NCBI GenBank assembly: GCA_900074885.1
Contig: FJUW01000002.1
Coordinates: forward strand, 1,253,001 to 1,317,000
Direction: 5' to 3'
Source: Rhynchosporium graminicola
Lineage: Eukaryota; Ascomycota; Leotiomycetes; Helotiales; Ploettnerulaceae
DNA length: 64,000 bases
In this document: piece after piece, positions 47,577 through 60,421 of the stretch
Numbering within the stretch: the first letter of the stretch is position 1
How the letters are laid out: each line of letters begins with the position of its first letter
Program-made: the position numbers and the translations under genes
Notes under the pieces: generated by a model
What the model saw: the letters and a program-made list of their open reading frames with translations, nothing else
Database searches by the model: none
What the model was told of the DNA's origin: nothing

Positions 47577-50500
47577 CTTGATTGGTTGATGAATAGGACT
47601 GGTAACTGAAAATGCCGCTTGTGAATGATTGAGTGAATGATAGAGTGAATGATAGATGAAACACAAGATAGAGATGAATATCAAACTTCAAAATCGTCGA
47701 GGACATATACTAATATGCAAGACAATCGGCCGCTGCCAACCAATCAGAAGACAAATTTACGCTCTTGACTACTAAAAGCCGTATCTCAGTCTCTCTCAGG
47801 AACGCCCAAGCCTCACTGCCACAGATTCAAAGGCGTACTAAACCCAACGCATCGCAAAACCAGAAACAGGGTCTCGCAGTCACAAAGCATCAAAGGTGCT
47901 TGAGCGAATTAGAAAACATGATGAGAGCACACGCCTACAAGTTTCTTTAAGAGTACAACTTGTAGCTGTTCTTGAGTTGCAGAAGGATCGTTTGTGGTTG
48001 CTCCCAAGCCGCGGGTCAGCCTGGGGCTGAGCTATCAGGTGCGAGGCTTCGCGGGAACAACAAAGTCTGGCAGCCATGAAGCCTGACAGGATTAATAGCT
48101 ATTGATCGTGAGACGATGCACTGCCGCGATTTTGAGACTGTTGAACAATCGAGGAAGGTCTTTGGGAAGCCATCAGGTCGTTTCCAATTGTAATTGTAAT
48201 TGAATTGCTGTCGGACTGCTTCCAGGTATTGGAAACGCTGACAACATGACAGCCTGAGCTTGTGGAAGGTGCGAAACTTCATTTTGAGTCCTGAAACATT
48301 TTGGCCACGGTTTAATGACTGATCTGAGATCACGGCGATCGTGAGAGATTGGAAGTGTATGATGCGCAATCGTGTTCAGATGATGCTGATTTACGGTTGG
48401 GTAGCTCTCCATCGGAGAAATACCTGACCGATTTTAACAAGCGAATATTAGAACTCAAGGCATATAATATATTATTTATCGGCATAACGCAGATTAGAAG
48501 TCATAAAATGAGGCGAGGACATCAAAAAACAGGTCAAGAATCTGCTAATCTGATCCTAGGATGATTTCGCGTACTGAACTTGGGAATTATAATATGCAGT
48601 GGGTTTCTGCAGGTTGTCAATTCCGGCGACAATTTTCGCTGATGGAGAGAGACAGTTAGGTAGGCTTCAAAAATCAACGAGGGGACGGCTTGCAAAGGAC
48701 GCGCTGAGATTGAATCTATCCGGGTTCCGCCTAGGTCTGTTTACAGTATTTTGTAACGTACACTAAATGTATGGAGTGAAATGTAGTCCCTCGATGTAGC
48801 CCGTTAGTGCTGTGAATTCTGATCAGAGAAAGATTCGGAATCGGAGATATTGCCAGACTAAACATCCTAAATTAATCACACATCTTCTCATCGAGCAGTT
48901 GCAAATTTGACGATCACAAAGCCACTAATTATTTGCATCTCAGTTTAGGGAATGAAACGTCTCTCACTATGACAGGATGAAGTCTCCGCCTGACAGTCAG
49001 TTCCTACCTTTCACTTGTCCGAGTTATAGCTAGCTATCCAGTCTCTGGACCTGCTCTGGATCTGCTTACGCCGAAGGAAGCAAAATGACGGTCTAAACGC
49101 TCAAACGTATCCAGAAAAGAGAAGCAGACGTGTTTGGTCACATGTATACTTCTGTACTAGGCTTGATTCGAATTTGTTATTGTGTGTGGTATCAAGACCG
49201 ATCAAGGAGCTCAACTCGATTAATAGCATTGCGAGCACGTGGATAAGTTATCCAGACTAAAGAACAGAAGGCTGCGTTCTCAACGAGAGATGAATCATAC
49301 TGCTAGGTTCTAGCTAGATCTTGAGGAATTTACACTCGATTTGGAAAGGTCTCGTTCCTTCTCTTCTGTATCCCATCGTAGTATGGAAACATCACGATGT
49401 ACCAGTCATGTACGAATTTGCCTCAAAGCGGCGTTTATGATTTTGACATTGTCTATCGTCAATTCTCTCTACCCTAATGGCATAGTATCAGGATTGCAAA
49501 CCAAACTCAGAGCTTCTAGGTTGAAATGTGCACATGTAAGCCTGAGCAGAACTACGAGGGGGTTCTGATAGTTCCATCTCCACATTCAGACTCGGTTGTT
49601 TGTGTTTACTGATAAGCCTTGAAGTGTGGAACTCATATGGCCGATAAGCGTGATTATTTTAATGGAATCTTTAGGTCTAGGCCTACCAAATTCGTTCTCC
49701 GACGGGTTACTGACATGATACCATTGTCGTAAATAGCTCCACTACTTCACAAATCTTGTGAGCAAAAAAAGGCCACACAGTTTCACAAGTAGGAACACTT
49801 CCCTTCACGTAATCCTCTGCATATCTGTACGGCTATAGCTCAAGGTCTAGAGATGTCGCTGGATGAGAGCGGCTTGTAGTCAGGTTGTGAGGGTCGCTAT
49901 ATACATTGCCCAACTCAGCATATACTGACTACGAATACAATAAGCCTAATGATCTAGTGTAACATACGCTGCTGCATGTGTTTTCGACGAAGAGTAAAAT
50001 ACCATGAGCGGTATCCGACATGCGAGCGTTACAAACGAGCAGGATATGAATGTGGAATGCGTGCATGACCATCGATTCATAAGTGAGAGCGCAAAGATAT
50101 CATAAACACTCGAGAAGAAGACGTCCCCCATATCATCGTCTCATACACCCAGCAAGATTTTGGTTCAATTTCACAAGAGCTTGTGCTTCCTACCGGGTGG
50201 TATCGCGAGACCTGCTCCGAATATGAGACTGAAAACGCATCTAACTAGCTCGTTCTGCTGCCACACTTCATCTTTACAATACTGGCCGACAATGCCCATC
50301 CTCCCATTTACCAGAAGCATGGTCATACCGGGCCTTTATCTCGAACTCAAGGGTTCTCGTCGTTCCGTAGATGCAACAGCATGCTGCGGAGGCGCTTCTA
50401 TAACCGCCTAGGTAAATCTTTACACATCTTCACAGCCTGTCCGCAAATCCGAAACCGATATCGGATTCATCTATACAATATAGAGATAGGCCTGAGAGCT

Positions 50501-51886
50501 CTGAACTCCTTCTTAATGAAGCTTCACCGAATCCGCAAAAACCATAGGTCAGAGCCAGAAATCACACTGCTCAGCTCGTGGAGTGTAAAACTTAGACGTC
50601 TCCTGGAAGGGGATATTGTCTGTACTCACTTGATCCCAAGTCCGAGACGGCTATCATCCAGTGTCTTCGGCACGTACCGAGTAACAACTCATGTTAACAA
50701 GAGGTGCCAGTTACCTACAAAAGCCCAAGCCAGAAACGTGCGTATCCATAAATCGAACACGCAAGTTCAAACAGAGATCTGACTCTACATAAGCCCGAAA
50801 TCGGATTCAGAGCATATCACAACCAACACCTTTACAATACTCTCCAAGCAGCGCACTTCACGAGTATAAGAAAACCCCCTGATCCGATCCAATACAGGCT
50901 TTTCCTCCCTCACGACGTTCCGCACAACATGACATCCGGATCTCTCCCAACATCGCAACATCTTCGTCTCTAGTTGGATACACGGGCGATGATGCTATAC
51001 TTTCCTTCCTCCACCACAAGGCGCGGCCATCATTTTATGTCATGTCATTTCGTCGGCCGGGCGGATTCTCGATCGTGCCGCTGGGAAATCTCGATATCGA
51101 CTGTCTTTTCGATTGCCACTTCATCACGTTGGCTATCAGACTACCACAAACCCCCGATTCTTGTAAACTCGAATCAAATACGCCGCTACACAGACCGTTC
51201 TTGCGACACACAGGAAAGAGAGCCGAGATATCGCGAAAGAGATGGGAAGACATGTAGGATGTCATCTTATTGGTGAAGGTGAGGGAGGAAGAGGAAGAGG
51301 AAGAGCAAGCGCTTCTCTTCTTCCTCCTTCCTGCCTCTGCCGGGGTTTACGTGCAGGAAGCTTTCGTGAGGGGACGAGGGATGAGAGATGCGGAGGTTTT
51401 TTGGTTGCAAGGCGGTTGAGTGTAAGGGAGTTGGGGTTGGAGATTTTTTTTCTTTGTGGGGTTGCGTTGGAGGGATTATGGATGGATGGATGGATGGATG
51501 GCGATGGTGGGAGGAGAGGAGAGGAGAGGAGAGGAGAGGAGAGGAGAGGAGCAGGGAATATTACTGGATATGGCTTGATGATTGTTGGAAAGGAAAGCTA
51601 GAGCTACTTCGTTATGTGATTACCCTTTTTATTGCGAAAAAGGAGCATGCTGGCGGCTTGCTCGAACTGGTTTTTTGAGTGGAGAGTTTGGTTTGGGGAA
51701 GTAGATGATAGACGTAATGTTAATATCTCGAGCCACTGAAGGAAAGATGTGGTAGACTCGCGGTAGGATCGAACGGCTCATAGGAACAACTTGCGATTTC
51801 TTCATTGGTTTGTTTCTTGAGATCATTATATCTTACTCGTCATCAAAACTTTTCCCAGTCCCATTCTCAAACCACCCACTTTCGAC
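47577..51886. other. Long intergenic region, no gene seen
   Basis: About 4.3 kb of AT-rich DNA with only short open frames (none above 142 codons) on either strand and no recognisable protein motif. It could be old repeat DNA, but no transposon domain was found. Simple repeats lie at its right end (51477-51550). Confidence 0.5.
51477..51550. repeat. GGAT and GGAGA microsatellites
   Basis: Six to seven tandem ATGG units (51477-51501) are followed, after a short spacer, by about eight tandem GGAGA units (51511-51550). This is a purine-rich tract on the plus strand, 340 bp beyond the stop codon of the epimerase gene. Confidence 0.9.
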
Positions 51887-53209
51887 TCACTCTTTTGCGC
51901 TGGACCCAGCCTCATTCGAGCTTCCCTGCTGCTGCTCGACTTGCATGAAATTCCACACATCCCTCGCCGAATCATCCAAGCTCTTCTCCGTACACCAACC
52001 CAATTCCTCCTTCGCCCTCGTCGCCTCCGCAACACAGAACCCAACATCACCATCCCGTCGCCCAACTCTCTCCGCGGGAATTGTCATCCCAGACGCCTTC
52101 TCCAAACTAGCTAGAACCTCACAAACGGAATGTCCCTGCCCACTTCCCAGATTGAACGTCCTGAACGAGCCCTGGATCTTGCCTCCGATAGCAGCCGCGA
52201 GCGCGAAAATATGGCCACGCGCAAGATCCACCACGTGAATGAAATCGCGCACCGCAGTCCCATCGCTCGTGTCCCAATCCGTGCCGAAGATTTTCAGGGC
52301 AGCCGATTTGCCTCTCATCACGTTCGCGATGACGGGGATCAGATTCGTGGGTACCTGTCGCGGGTCGTCGCCTAGGAGACCGCTTTCGTGGCAGCCGACC
52401 GGGTTGAAGTAGCGGAGGGCTGCTATTGACCATGACGGGTCTGATACCGCGAGGTCCGAGAGAATGGCTTCGGCCATCCATTTGGTGCGGCCGTATGGTG
52501 ATGTGAGCCCTGATACTGAAGGTGGAATCGTGGTTTGTTGTCCACTGTCATCGGTCGTTGTGATGGGGTGATGACTGCAATGATCTTCCTTCAAAGGAAC
52601 ACCATTATTTGCAACCGATCCGTAAACCGTAGCCGAGGAGGAGAAAACGAAAGTCTTGATCCCGAACTCTTCCAAAGTGGACGTAAAGTCGATCAGTCCG
52701 CTGATGTTGTTCGAGTAATATCTCAGCGGCTGCCGGATCGACTCCTCAACCGACTTGAAAGCCGCAAAGTGAATCACGCCCGCGATTCTCGACTTCGGCT
52801 TCTCGTGCTCAGATGATGATGGTATTGCATATTGCGCGAGCAATGACTTCACGGCCGGACTCCGGTAGTCTGTCTCGTGCAGCTTGAGAATTGGCATCGC
52901 CCTCTTCTCCGTGCTGAAATACTCGCTCGCCAGGCTTTGGACGCGGTGGAAGACTGTGAGATAGGCATTGCTCAGGTCGTCTAGGACGATCACGTTGTAG
53001 TCTGCTTTGAGCAGTTCGAGGACGGTGTGGCTTCCGATGTAGCCAAGTCCTCCGACGACCAGGACGTATGTCTTTGTGTCTGATGCATCGACCGCGCTGA
53101 ATCTCTCATCGACCTGGTCTTTGGTGAGGCCTGTATCAACTGAGCGTGCTAAGCTAGGTGGAGATTTTGAGGAGGAAGTCGAGGGATCTACAAGATGTGG
53201 GTGCGACAT
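51887..53209 (-). CDS. UDP-glucose/UDP-GlcNAc 4-epimerase (Uge3/GalE-like)
   Basis: Intronless, 440 aa. Short-chain dehydrogenase-type epimerase interconverting UDP-Glc and UDP-Gal, and probably UDP-GlcNAc and UDP-GalNAc, with bound NAD. A polar N-terminal extension of about 45 residues precedes the NAD-binding motif VVGGLGYIGSHTVLELL. The catalytic Ser lies in FSSSATVYG and the YxxxK pair in SPYGRTKWM. ALRYFNPVGCHESGLLGDDP and the C-terminal RRDGDVGFCVA are typical GalE blocks. Cys392, in GFCVA, occupies the gatekeeper position that is Tyr299 in E. coli GalE and Cys307 in human GALE. A small residue there allows N-acetylated sugars. It lies 2.6 kb from an Agd3-like gene, which suggests it is the exopolysaccharide (Uge3) rather than the Leloir-pathway enzyme. 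The name is inferred from context. Confidence 0.9.
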   Translation of the reverse strand: MSHPHLVDPSTSSSKSPPSLARSVDTGLTKDQVDERFSAVDASDTKTYVLVVGGLGYIGSHTVLELLKADYNVIVLDDLSNAYLTVFHRVQSLASEYFSTEKRAMPILKLHETDYRSPAVKSLLAQYAIPSSSEHEKPKSRIAGVIHFAAFKSVEESIRQPLRYYSNNISGLIDFTSTLEEFGIKTFVFSSSATVYGSVANNGVPLKEDHCSHHPITTTDDSGQQTTIPPSVSGLTSPYGRTKWMAEAILSDLAVSDPSWSIAALRYFNPVGCHESGLLGDDPRQVPTNLIPVIANVMRGKSAALKIFGTDWDTSDGTAVRDFIHVVDLARGHIFALAAAIGGKIQGSFRTFNLGSGQGHSVCEVLASLEKASGMTIPAERVGRRDGDVGFCVAEATRAKEELGWCTEKSLDDSARDVWNFMQVEQQQGSSNEAGSSAKE

Positions 53210-55843
53210 GGTGAGATTATGTCTGGAATTGTCCTGTGCCCGGCTCAGGATGTGTTGAAGATCAGAGGTTGTGAGGATCGGTATTTTGTTTTGTAGAGCT
53301 CGGTGTACGGTTGGTTACGTTGTAGGCGCTAATTCTGGATTGATTCGGTTACAGCCGGAACGTACTGCACGATTGGCACAGCTTAGATGCCGTATCAAAG
53401 AGCCTTGGGAAAGCTTCTGTATGGAAGACAAAAAGCACTTCCCTGGACGATGCAATGAGATCCTTCAATTTCACCGAGCCATTTCAAACTGCATAAATAA
53501 GCACTGACCATGAGACGTTGAGAAGGCAATCTTATAGGCACTACTAGTCGGAAAGTTATCTTATCATTGATTATCACGAGATACATGTACTGTACAGTAA
53601 AGCATGACTACAGCAGCCAGCCAGCCAGCCAGCCAGCTTTGGCTAAATAAAGAAAAGAAAGGTGTAAATCTCCCTAGGCAAAGAGCCGGACGGACAGGCA
53701 GCCTGACATTCAGGGAGATACAGTAGATAGATAGGTGTGAAGAGACTTCCGGCCGGCCTCTTTGGGCGGTTCAAGCAAGGATCAATCAAGTCGCCCACCA
53801 GGATAGGATGTGCTGTACCCTTTCGTACCGATTTCAATATTAAATAAGGTACTTGCTTGTACTAAGTATATGGATGGACCCTTAATATAGCGAGCGGAAT
53901 GAGGATCTGCACCACTACTACAGTCACCACTGACCAGGCATTTGAATGTGGTGAACATCGCGAGAACTGGGGTTGATTTGACTCCAATCGACTCCATCAT
54001 GCTCCGTTTCACAGCCTTTCAATATTGATTGATTGACTTGCAGCTTCGCACCATGCTGGCGTGATCGCTGAGAGATAAAAACCGGGTTCGATAGTACTTG
54101 TATGTATATATTCCTTGCTACAGGCCAAGTATGGAGATTCAGATCCCCGTACAGTATGATGAAAGTGGTGCTTCTCCACCTACAGTAGCCCTAGCCCCTG
54201 CTTGCTCGCGATATCCGTCTGTTCCCCACCGCTGCCTCTCTCTAAAAGGAGGGAGGATTGTCGTGGGCGAGCTGAACTGCCGTGTACATTTATTGCATTA
54301 TTATTACATGCGGACGGACATGGCTCGAAATCAATACACACGGAAACAGCCTCCCGTCAATATATACAGTATCTCGGCCAACAGGTTACACAAGCCTTCC
54401 TTTTCCTTCCACATGGCACATTCCCGGGAGGCAATGGTTTCTTCTTCTCGTTTGTCCCGATACTGACTTACCCAAGCGAGCGAGCACTTGGTGGTGAGCA
54501 CTGACGAGGTCAAACCACAAAAGTACTACGGTACAAACACGGGCGTCACGCCGCTCAAGGCTGGACAGAGACTTACAGTAAGCCAGACCAGGGGCAGTGG
54601 TCGTTGGCGTCGCGTCTGTACCAAGTGGAACTATTTGTTTATGATATATTTCGAGCGCTGACGCTGTCATATCCTATCCTTGTCCAGAGAGCAGCAACAG
54701 GTGATGGTGAAACGTACCCAATCCGCGGCCACGCCGTCCGCAAAAGTTGACACGTTCCGAACTCTCCACAGCGTTTCCCAGATCGGGCTTCTAGTCGGGA
54801 TGCCACTGGAAGGGTTGGTATACTACTGTAGAGTAAGCCAAATTCGTCGTGTTTTTTCGTCTTCGTTGCCCAGCCTCATACTTACTTTGTATTCAACTCC
54901 CAACGTGCTACTCTACTTGAAGTACAGTATAAATCTCCATTCCAGTCCCGTCCACTATCTATCATTACCCGCTCAAATCGAAAGATGCTGCTGCTGCTGC
55001 TGCTTCGCATGCTGATCTCGCTTCATCTTCAGACGATGGATGGATGGTGCAAGTATCTGACGGCCTGCCTACACTTGCATACAATACGAGCCATGCATGC
55101 TGCACACATGCATGTTGTGCATGCATGCCGGAGGGTATAGCAGACGGGGGCCGCCATACTCTGCATGTAGGGTCAGGGGTATGCCAGGACAGGCCAGGCC
55201 AGGCCAGGCCAGGACAGGACAGGAGCACAGGACAAGACCAGATACCCCGAAGTGGCGTCGCCCGTCCAGGGCCGTCCAGGGAACGTCCTTGGACTTGTGA
55301 TTTCTCTATCAAAGCGGATACGCTAATTCTCCGGTGGTCTCTCTGTCACTGTTCGCTTTCTAGGTACTCGTAGCGCCTTCATGGCTCGGGCTCGGGCTCG
55401 GGCCCGGGCTCGGATTGGCATATTCGGTAGATATGGTGTCGCGCTGTGGTACAGTGAGTTAGGTAGGTAGGTAAGTGGTAATGGATGCCTCGTGAATTGG
55501 TTACTTGGGTGACGAAAGTCGCTTTCGTGAGATCGAGTACCTAAGGTAGATTAGGTAGGTATTGTTCCGGTCGTTAAGTAGGTAGGTACGGAAGGTACTA
55601 AGTGAACGGGAATGAAACGACACGCCACTTTCCGAACCAATAGACGAGTAGACAAGATCTATAAATGTTTATTTGCTTTTTGGTGGACAAACGGGGATTC
55701 GCCTCGCCTGTGGAATTGGAATTGGATGAGAGACATTCTCATGTTGGGTATTGTTTGTGTCATTTTGTACACTACTATTAAAAACATTCTGTAGGGCCTA
55801 GCGCTGTACTTTGTTACATGGACCTTCTCAGGTTATCCGCTGC
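53210..55843. other. Repeat-rich intergenic region between epimerase and deacetylase genes
   Basis: No gene is supported. Simple-sequence patches are common: (CCAG)n at about 53617-53636, (CTG)n at about 54987-55002, a GCATGC-rich alternating purine-pyrimidine stretch at 55090-55131, GGCCA/GGACA repeats (55181-55235), (GGGCTC)n at about 55387-55413 and TAGG repeats (55459-55474, 55577-55590). The part next to 53209 should contain the epimerase promoter. Confidence 0.5.
55181..55235. repeat. GGCCA/GGACA short tandem repeat
   Basis: A run of about eight 5-bp units, mostly AGGCC and AGGAC, in a GC-rich patch of an otherwise AT-leaning intergenic region. Confidence 0.8.
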
Positions 55844-58542
55844 TCAGAGGAGAGCAACTGGATTGCGCAGAACAAGCTTGACTGGATCACCAGTCATGTT
55901 CAGCCAGACGGTCAAAGGATCCGATCCAAGTTGCTCTTGTCTACCGACTCTACCTTGCGTGGCGATGAGCGGACCTGGTAGGGTGACTGGGACCTCAACA
56001 TCGCAAACGTTGCCGTTCGTCGTGACAGTCACACCTGTGATGGTCGTTGTCCTGGTTGTGTTGCATGATCCATAGTTCATGGCGATGTTGGGAGCGCACT
56101 TGTCACGGGCCATGCGCGAAGCAAATCCCGCGGCGATATCGTCATGCTTCTGGGAGACCAAAGGCCATTCCACCAGACGCAAGAGTTCTTGCGTGACGGA
56201 CTCGACCCACATCATCAACAAGGAGTACTTGGCAGTGACTCCGTTGACGGCGAGTTCAGGGACATCTGCCCATCTCAAATTCGCTTGGTGGAACATGAAA
56301 CTGAAATAGAAGTAAGTAGTTGACCGTCAAGAGATATATCTTGCTTGTTCTTACGGGTCATGGTGAAGGGAGAGGAGATGCTTAGAGTTGACAGTAACGG
56401 CGTCTTTCAAGAGATCTTGGATATCTCCAGCACCGGCTGACGTGGCGATCCACTCGGCAACAGTGCAGGCTGGCAAATCGCAGTTGTAGTAGATGGAAGT
56501 CGCCCAGCGAGGGGTAATCTGGAAACCGGGATATCCGTTCCCTGCAACCGTGGTGATCAATGGCCAATGCTCGTTCTCTGCGTTCCGGAGTACGGGTCTG
56601 GTGTTGTCTCCAACACCGTTGACAATACCGTTGTCCATAAATGCCTTCAACGCGTCACCGTTGTGCATGCCTGTGATCGCGCTGTTGCCAGATTAGTAGT
56701 GTCCTTCATTCCTGGAATCTCGGATTTAACCTACGGTGGGATGAGACCAGTTCCAGAAAATCGTTCTGCTTTATCGATCTCAACCTGGGCGAGCCATGCC
56801 TTGTTGAATGTGATCTAAGAGGAGATGAGTATCGTGGTAAAAAAAGAATAGGAGAATTGATTCCGCGTACCTCTTTGTTGGCATCGGCGTAGGTGGCATT
56901 GTTCAGAGCGGAGTGGGAGAAAGTATGTGTGACATGGGCAAACGTATCACGATTTGCTGGGACGGTCCACCAGTTCTGAAGAGGATCCAGATCGCTGCAA
57001 TTGCGACTCCATACGTAAGTCGCAGGAGTGGCTGGCCAGATATCCTCACCACTTCCGAGAGGCTTCTGGAACTCCAACTCGGTGTCAACTTGGTCAGGGT
57101 ACTGGATGGCATCCTTGGGATCGCAGATTCCCTCGGGATCTTTATCAAGCGAAGCCTAAATCGTTAGCTTAAACTCAAACAAAATAAGGGAAGCGATTGC
57201 GACGCACCTCGATGTTTCCGTTACCGTTGTGACCCATCTCGGCGAAGTATGTGCTTCCAGCAGGTAACTTGGCATTGAAGGATGCGGTCCAATTAACATG
57301 TCCGTCAAGATCTGCGGGTTTGATGCGGAAATTGACCCCTTCGGGGGAGTAGAGCTCTGTTTCCAAGAACATGTCGTCCACTGAAATGAGAGGTTAGCAC
57401 TTGGGTGGTCACATTAGACTTCAACATAAACTTTAGTCATCAAGAAGATTCTTGCTCATTGTATTTGACATGCAACAGGATGGCCCAGAGACGATGTTGC
57501 TTTCCGTCGCCCCGAAACTCGTCTTCAAAGAAATGGGTAAAAGCAAGTGATTCAAGCGGGAATGTATCGGTCGATGTAACGGTTCAATGTCTGCCACATC
57601 AATGGCATTGGATCCTTACCTTGAGTGCTAAAGTAGATTCTGCGGAAACCAGCGTCTAGAAAAGTGTTAGCAATGCAGGGGAAACTTCACTACATCGAAC
57701 ACGTACATAGACCTCTCGTCATCCAGGTGATCCAAGCATGATCGAGATAAGTTGATGTTGGGGACCAGTCTGTTGCCCATCCGATAAACCAAACCATCTG
57801 CTCTCGCCCATCAATTTTGTTGATCACTGCAGCAGTGGTTTTTCCGGTATATTTTCCCGCTGGACCAAACTGGGCAATTGTGGTGGCAATGGAAGGGTCG
57901 ACGATAACCGAAGGGTAATGGTATAATCCCAAGGTTGACATTGTCGCTCCGCTGTAAGGAAATTTAGCAACCGCAAGTCATCTTCTCCACTGCCAAGTGT
58001 TACGCACATTTTCATGCCGGATTGAGAAAAGCTGGTGGAGTTGCTGATGGAGATGAGCTGCTCAACGCCATCGTCACAGCAGCCAGGGGTTTCGGCGTTC
58101 GATGGTCCAGTTCCTGTGTCTCGATGAGCCAAAGTATCCCATATCAACGTCCGGGACTTCTACCAAATTGTGCCTCTGGGTAGGCATCGAGACGTGTCAT
58201 ACGGACTCCAAACGAAGTCTGGTAGTTGTAGAGCTCGGTCCATTGGGCTTCAGTGAGAGCGCTGACGTACGAGCCGCCGGCCTGTTCATAAGAGACCTCG
58301 CTCAAGACAACAATTCCTCCGAAGTTTCCATCGCCGCCTGTAGTGCTGAGTGCCGGTAGCGCTGCTCCAGTCGCTGGCACCGTCAAAAGTCGAAAGGGAA
58401 TTCCATAAGAGGTGAGACCAGACGTCGCCGAGTAGGCCGAAGTGGTGTCTTTCGCAATAACCAAGATAGTGCTTTGAACGCTGATGGCAAACACAGAATG
58501 AGTGAAAAGAAGCGCCGAAGCGGAAAGAATGTAGAACAGCAT
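55844..58542 (-). CDS. Agd3-like secreted polysaccharide deacetylase (CE18)
   Basis: Eight exons. 5' ones: 58542-58164, 58119-58008, 57951-57707, 57655-57620, 57380-57208, 57155-56871; two more follow down to the stop at 55844. The chain is about 730 aa with a signal peptide (MLFYILSASALLFTHSVFA). Aspergillus fumigatus Agd3 removes N-acetyl groups from galactosaminogalactan outside the cell, making the polymer cationic and adhesive. Supporting blocks are DDMFLETELYSPEGVNFRI, HVNWTASFNAKLPAG, FAEMGHNGNGNIE, the histidine-rich HVTHTFSHSALNN (likely metal ligands), WATSIYYNCDLPACTV and SLHHDPFMFHQANLRW. The last spans a splice junction. All introns are short except one of 239 nt (57381-57619). 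The upstream domain (residues 20 to about 250) is beta-rich, as in Agd3. Identification rests on remembered family features, not on an alignment. Confidence 0.85.
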
Positions 58543-59480
58543 AACGAGTGACTGTCTACTTCTGAAATGATGATGCTGCGAATGTAAAGGAGCGTAACAC
58601 AGTCTGCTTTATGAGAAAAAAAGTCATAATGGAGGCCAATAAGAAACCTTCCCCAAAACTCAAAGAGCGGGTTGGCGGTACGCTCTCCTGAGTCTTGGTT
58701 ATGCCTTCAGCGCGTTTGTCCTTGAAGTAATCAGGTTCGACAAGGATAGCGATGCTGGGCACACCGTCCTCCCGTCCGAATTGTGTGATCAACAAGCATC
58801 GTGGAGATCATTTTGACAGCACCTTTAGAATAAACCTTGTTCATTGGATTCCGGTGTCCAGTAACTCTCCATGTATGGGACGACTACTATAAGTACCTCT
58901 GTATGTTTACAACTTACTTTCATCCTTGGAATAATAGCCAGTGGAGCGAATAGGTGGACATTGCAAGTCTTGAACTCCAATAACACGAACGCCCGGGCCA
59001 CTTCTGATCCTCAACTTGGTCGAGTGAAATGTACAGTACGGGACTACCCTGTCAGCTCAACATAATTAGCCGCTATCCATTTATGCATCTAATTTCTGAC
59101 AGGCAGCTGCTATTTGTTTTGTTTAGATCTAAAGTCGATGTCTCGTGTGAGCTAGAAAAGAAGTAGAACAACAACCTATGACAGGCAAGTGCTAGCGAGG
59201 ACCTGAAACCTGCCACGATAATCATCTGCGCCTAGCAGATGGGGAGGGAAATACTTACTGTCGTACTAAGTAAGTATGTCGACAGGCCCGTTGTTCCGCT
59301 GCCAAGCAGTTCGTTCGTTCTTTGGCCCTGTCGCAGGTTATCCAAACAGGGGAATGATCCGAGTTCTGAATAGGGGCTTGTTAGTTTTCGAAGCGGGTTA
59401 GCGTGGTTACCTTCGTCGTAAGCGAGGATTCTCCCGAGGCAGTCTGGCAGTCTCGGTTAGAGGTTGTCTGTCTCTCTCTG

Positions 59481-59519
<39 letters not shown>

Positions 59520-60421
59520 TCTTCCGCTGCTGCACGCACAGCACACAGACGTTGCCCTCATAGTACGAGTCACGAGTCTTTGGCCACATCACCCCGGTCC
59601 ATTAAGAGTTTTACGAGTACGACTACTTCTACTTTTAAACATCGTATACTTGTGATTGAGTGGTGGCATGGATATGACCGAGACTTCTTTTTATGTTCTG
59701 GATGGGATGAATGCTCTCAAGGCATGTTGTGTCCAGGCCGCCGCTGTCAGCTACAGACGAGGTCGTTTGTTTGTATCACGATTGCCTCCCAATAGTACCA
59801 TCGCGCTCGCACTCAGCCTCAGCCACCAAGTTTCCAGCCAGCAAGTCGATTTCGCATCTACGATCTTGAACGAGTACTGACTGTACTCTGTAAGCGTCTA
59901 CAGTTTCTTAAAATACCTAACGGCACCTATTGGCCTCGCTTACGCACGAGCAGCGTTGGTCCTAGTCCTGCTCCTGCTCCTGCTCCTCTTCCTTCCTCTC
60001 TCCCCATGTGCATGGTCCGTGGCACCAAGGAGATCCCTGACCTGGCGCAGGGTGGATGAAAACTACTTCGTACTTCTCTTCAAAATAGACCATTCATCGG
60101 ACCCTAGTTTTAGGAACTATGGAGCTATGGGTCGGAGGCGGGAGAACAAGCCATGGATGGGCATTCTCGATGTTGGGATTAACCCCACCTGCGGCGGAAG
60201 ATCTTTTGATGGAACTCCGCCGTTGATGTCAGATAATATTTGTTCATTTCGAAGTCTCGCTACTCTTAATCCTCCTCAATAGTATTCTCTTTTTCCCCTC
60301 CGGTGCCGACTCATGGATGTCCAACTGATTGTCATTATTATTTCCTGTATTTGTGTGTAGTGAGCGTCTCTTTATCTTTGCGTCTCATAATTTTCTTTCT
60401 AACGAACCTAACGCTGGAATT
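58543..60421. promoter_or_regulatory. Divergent promoter region of the agd3-like and gtb3-like genes
   Basis: 1.88 kb between two head-to-head genes whose products would act on the same polymer, so co-regulation from shared elements is likely. It contains a (CT)n tract at 59482-59513, CTCCTGCTCCTG repeats at about 59967-59985 and a long pyrimidine-rich leader (60280-60420) just before the Gtb3-like ATG. Several open frames here are low-complexity and not called. Specific binding sites cannot be assigned. Confidence 0.45.
59482..59513. repeat. (CT)n microsatellite
   Basis: About 16 uninterrupted CT dinucleotides, flanked by further CT-rich sequence, in the divergent intergenic region. Such polypyrimidine tracts are frequent in fungal promoters and prone to length variation. 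Confidence 0.95.

Noticed and set aside
51242..51678. Open frames of 96-119 codons across the GGAT/GGAGA repeats
   Set aside because: Their length comes from the microsatellite, which encodes a monotonous Gly/Glu/Arg and Trp/Met repeat.
59403..59795. 130-codon plus-strand open frame across the CT tract
   Set aside because: The frame is a Leu/Ser repeat created by the microsatellite, within the divergent promoter.
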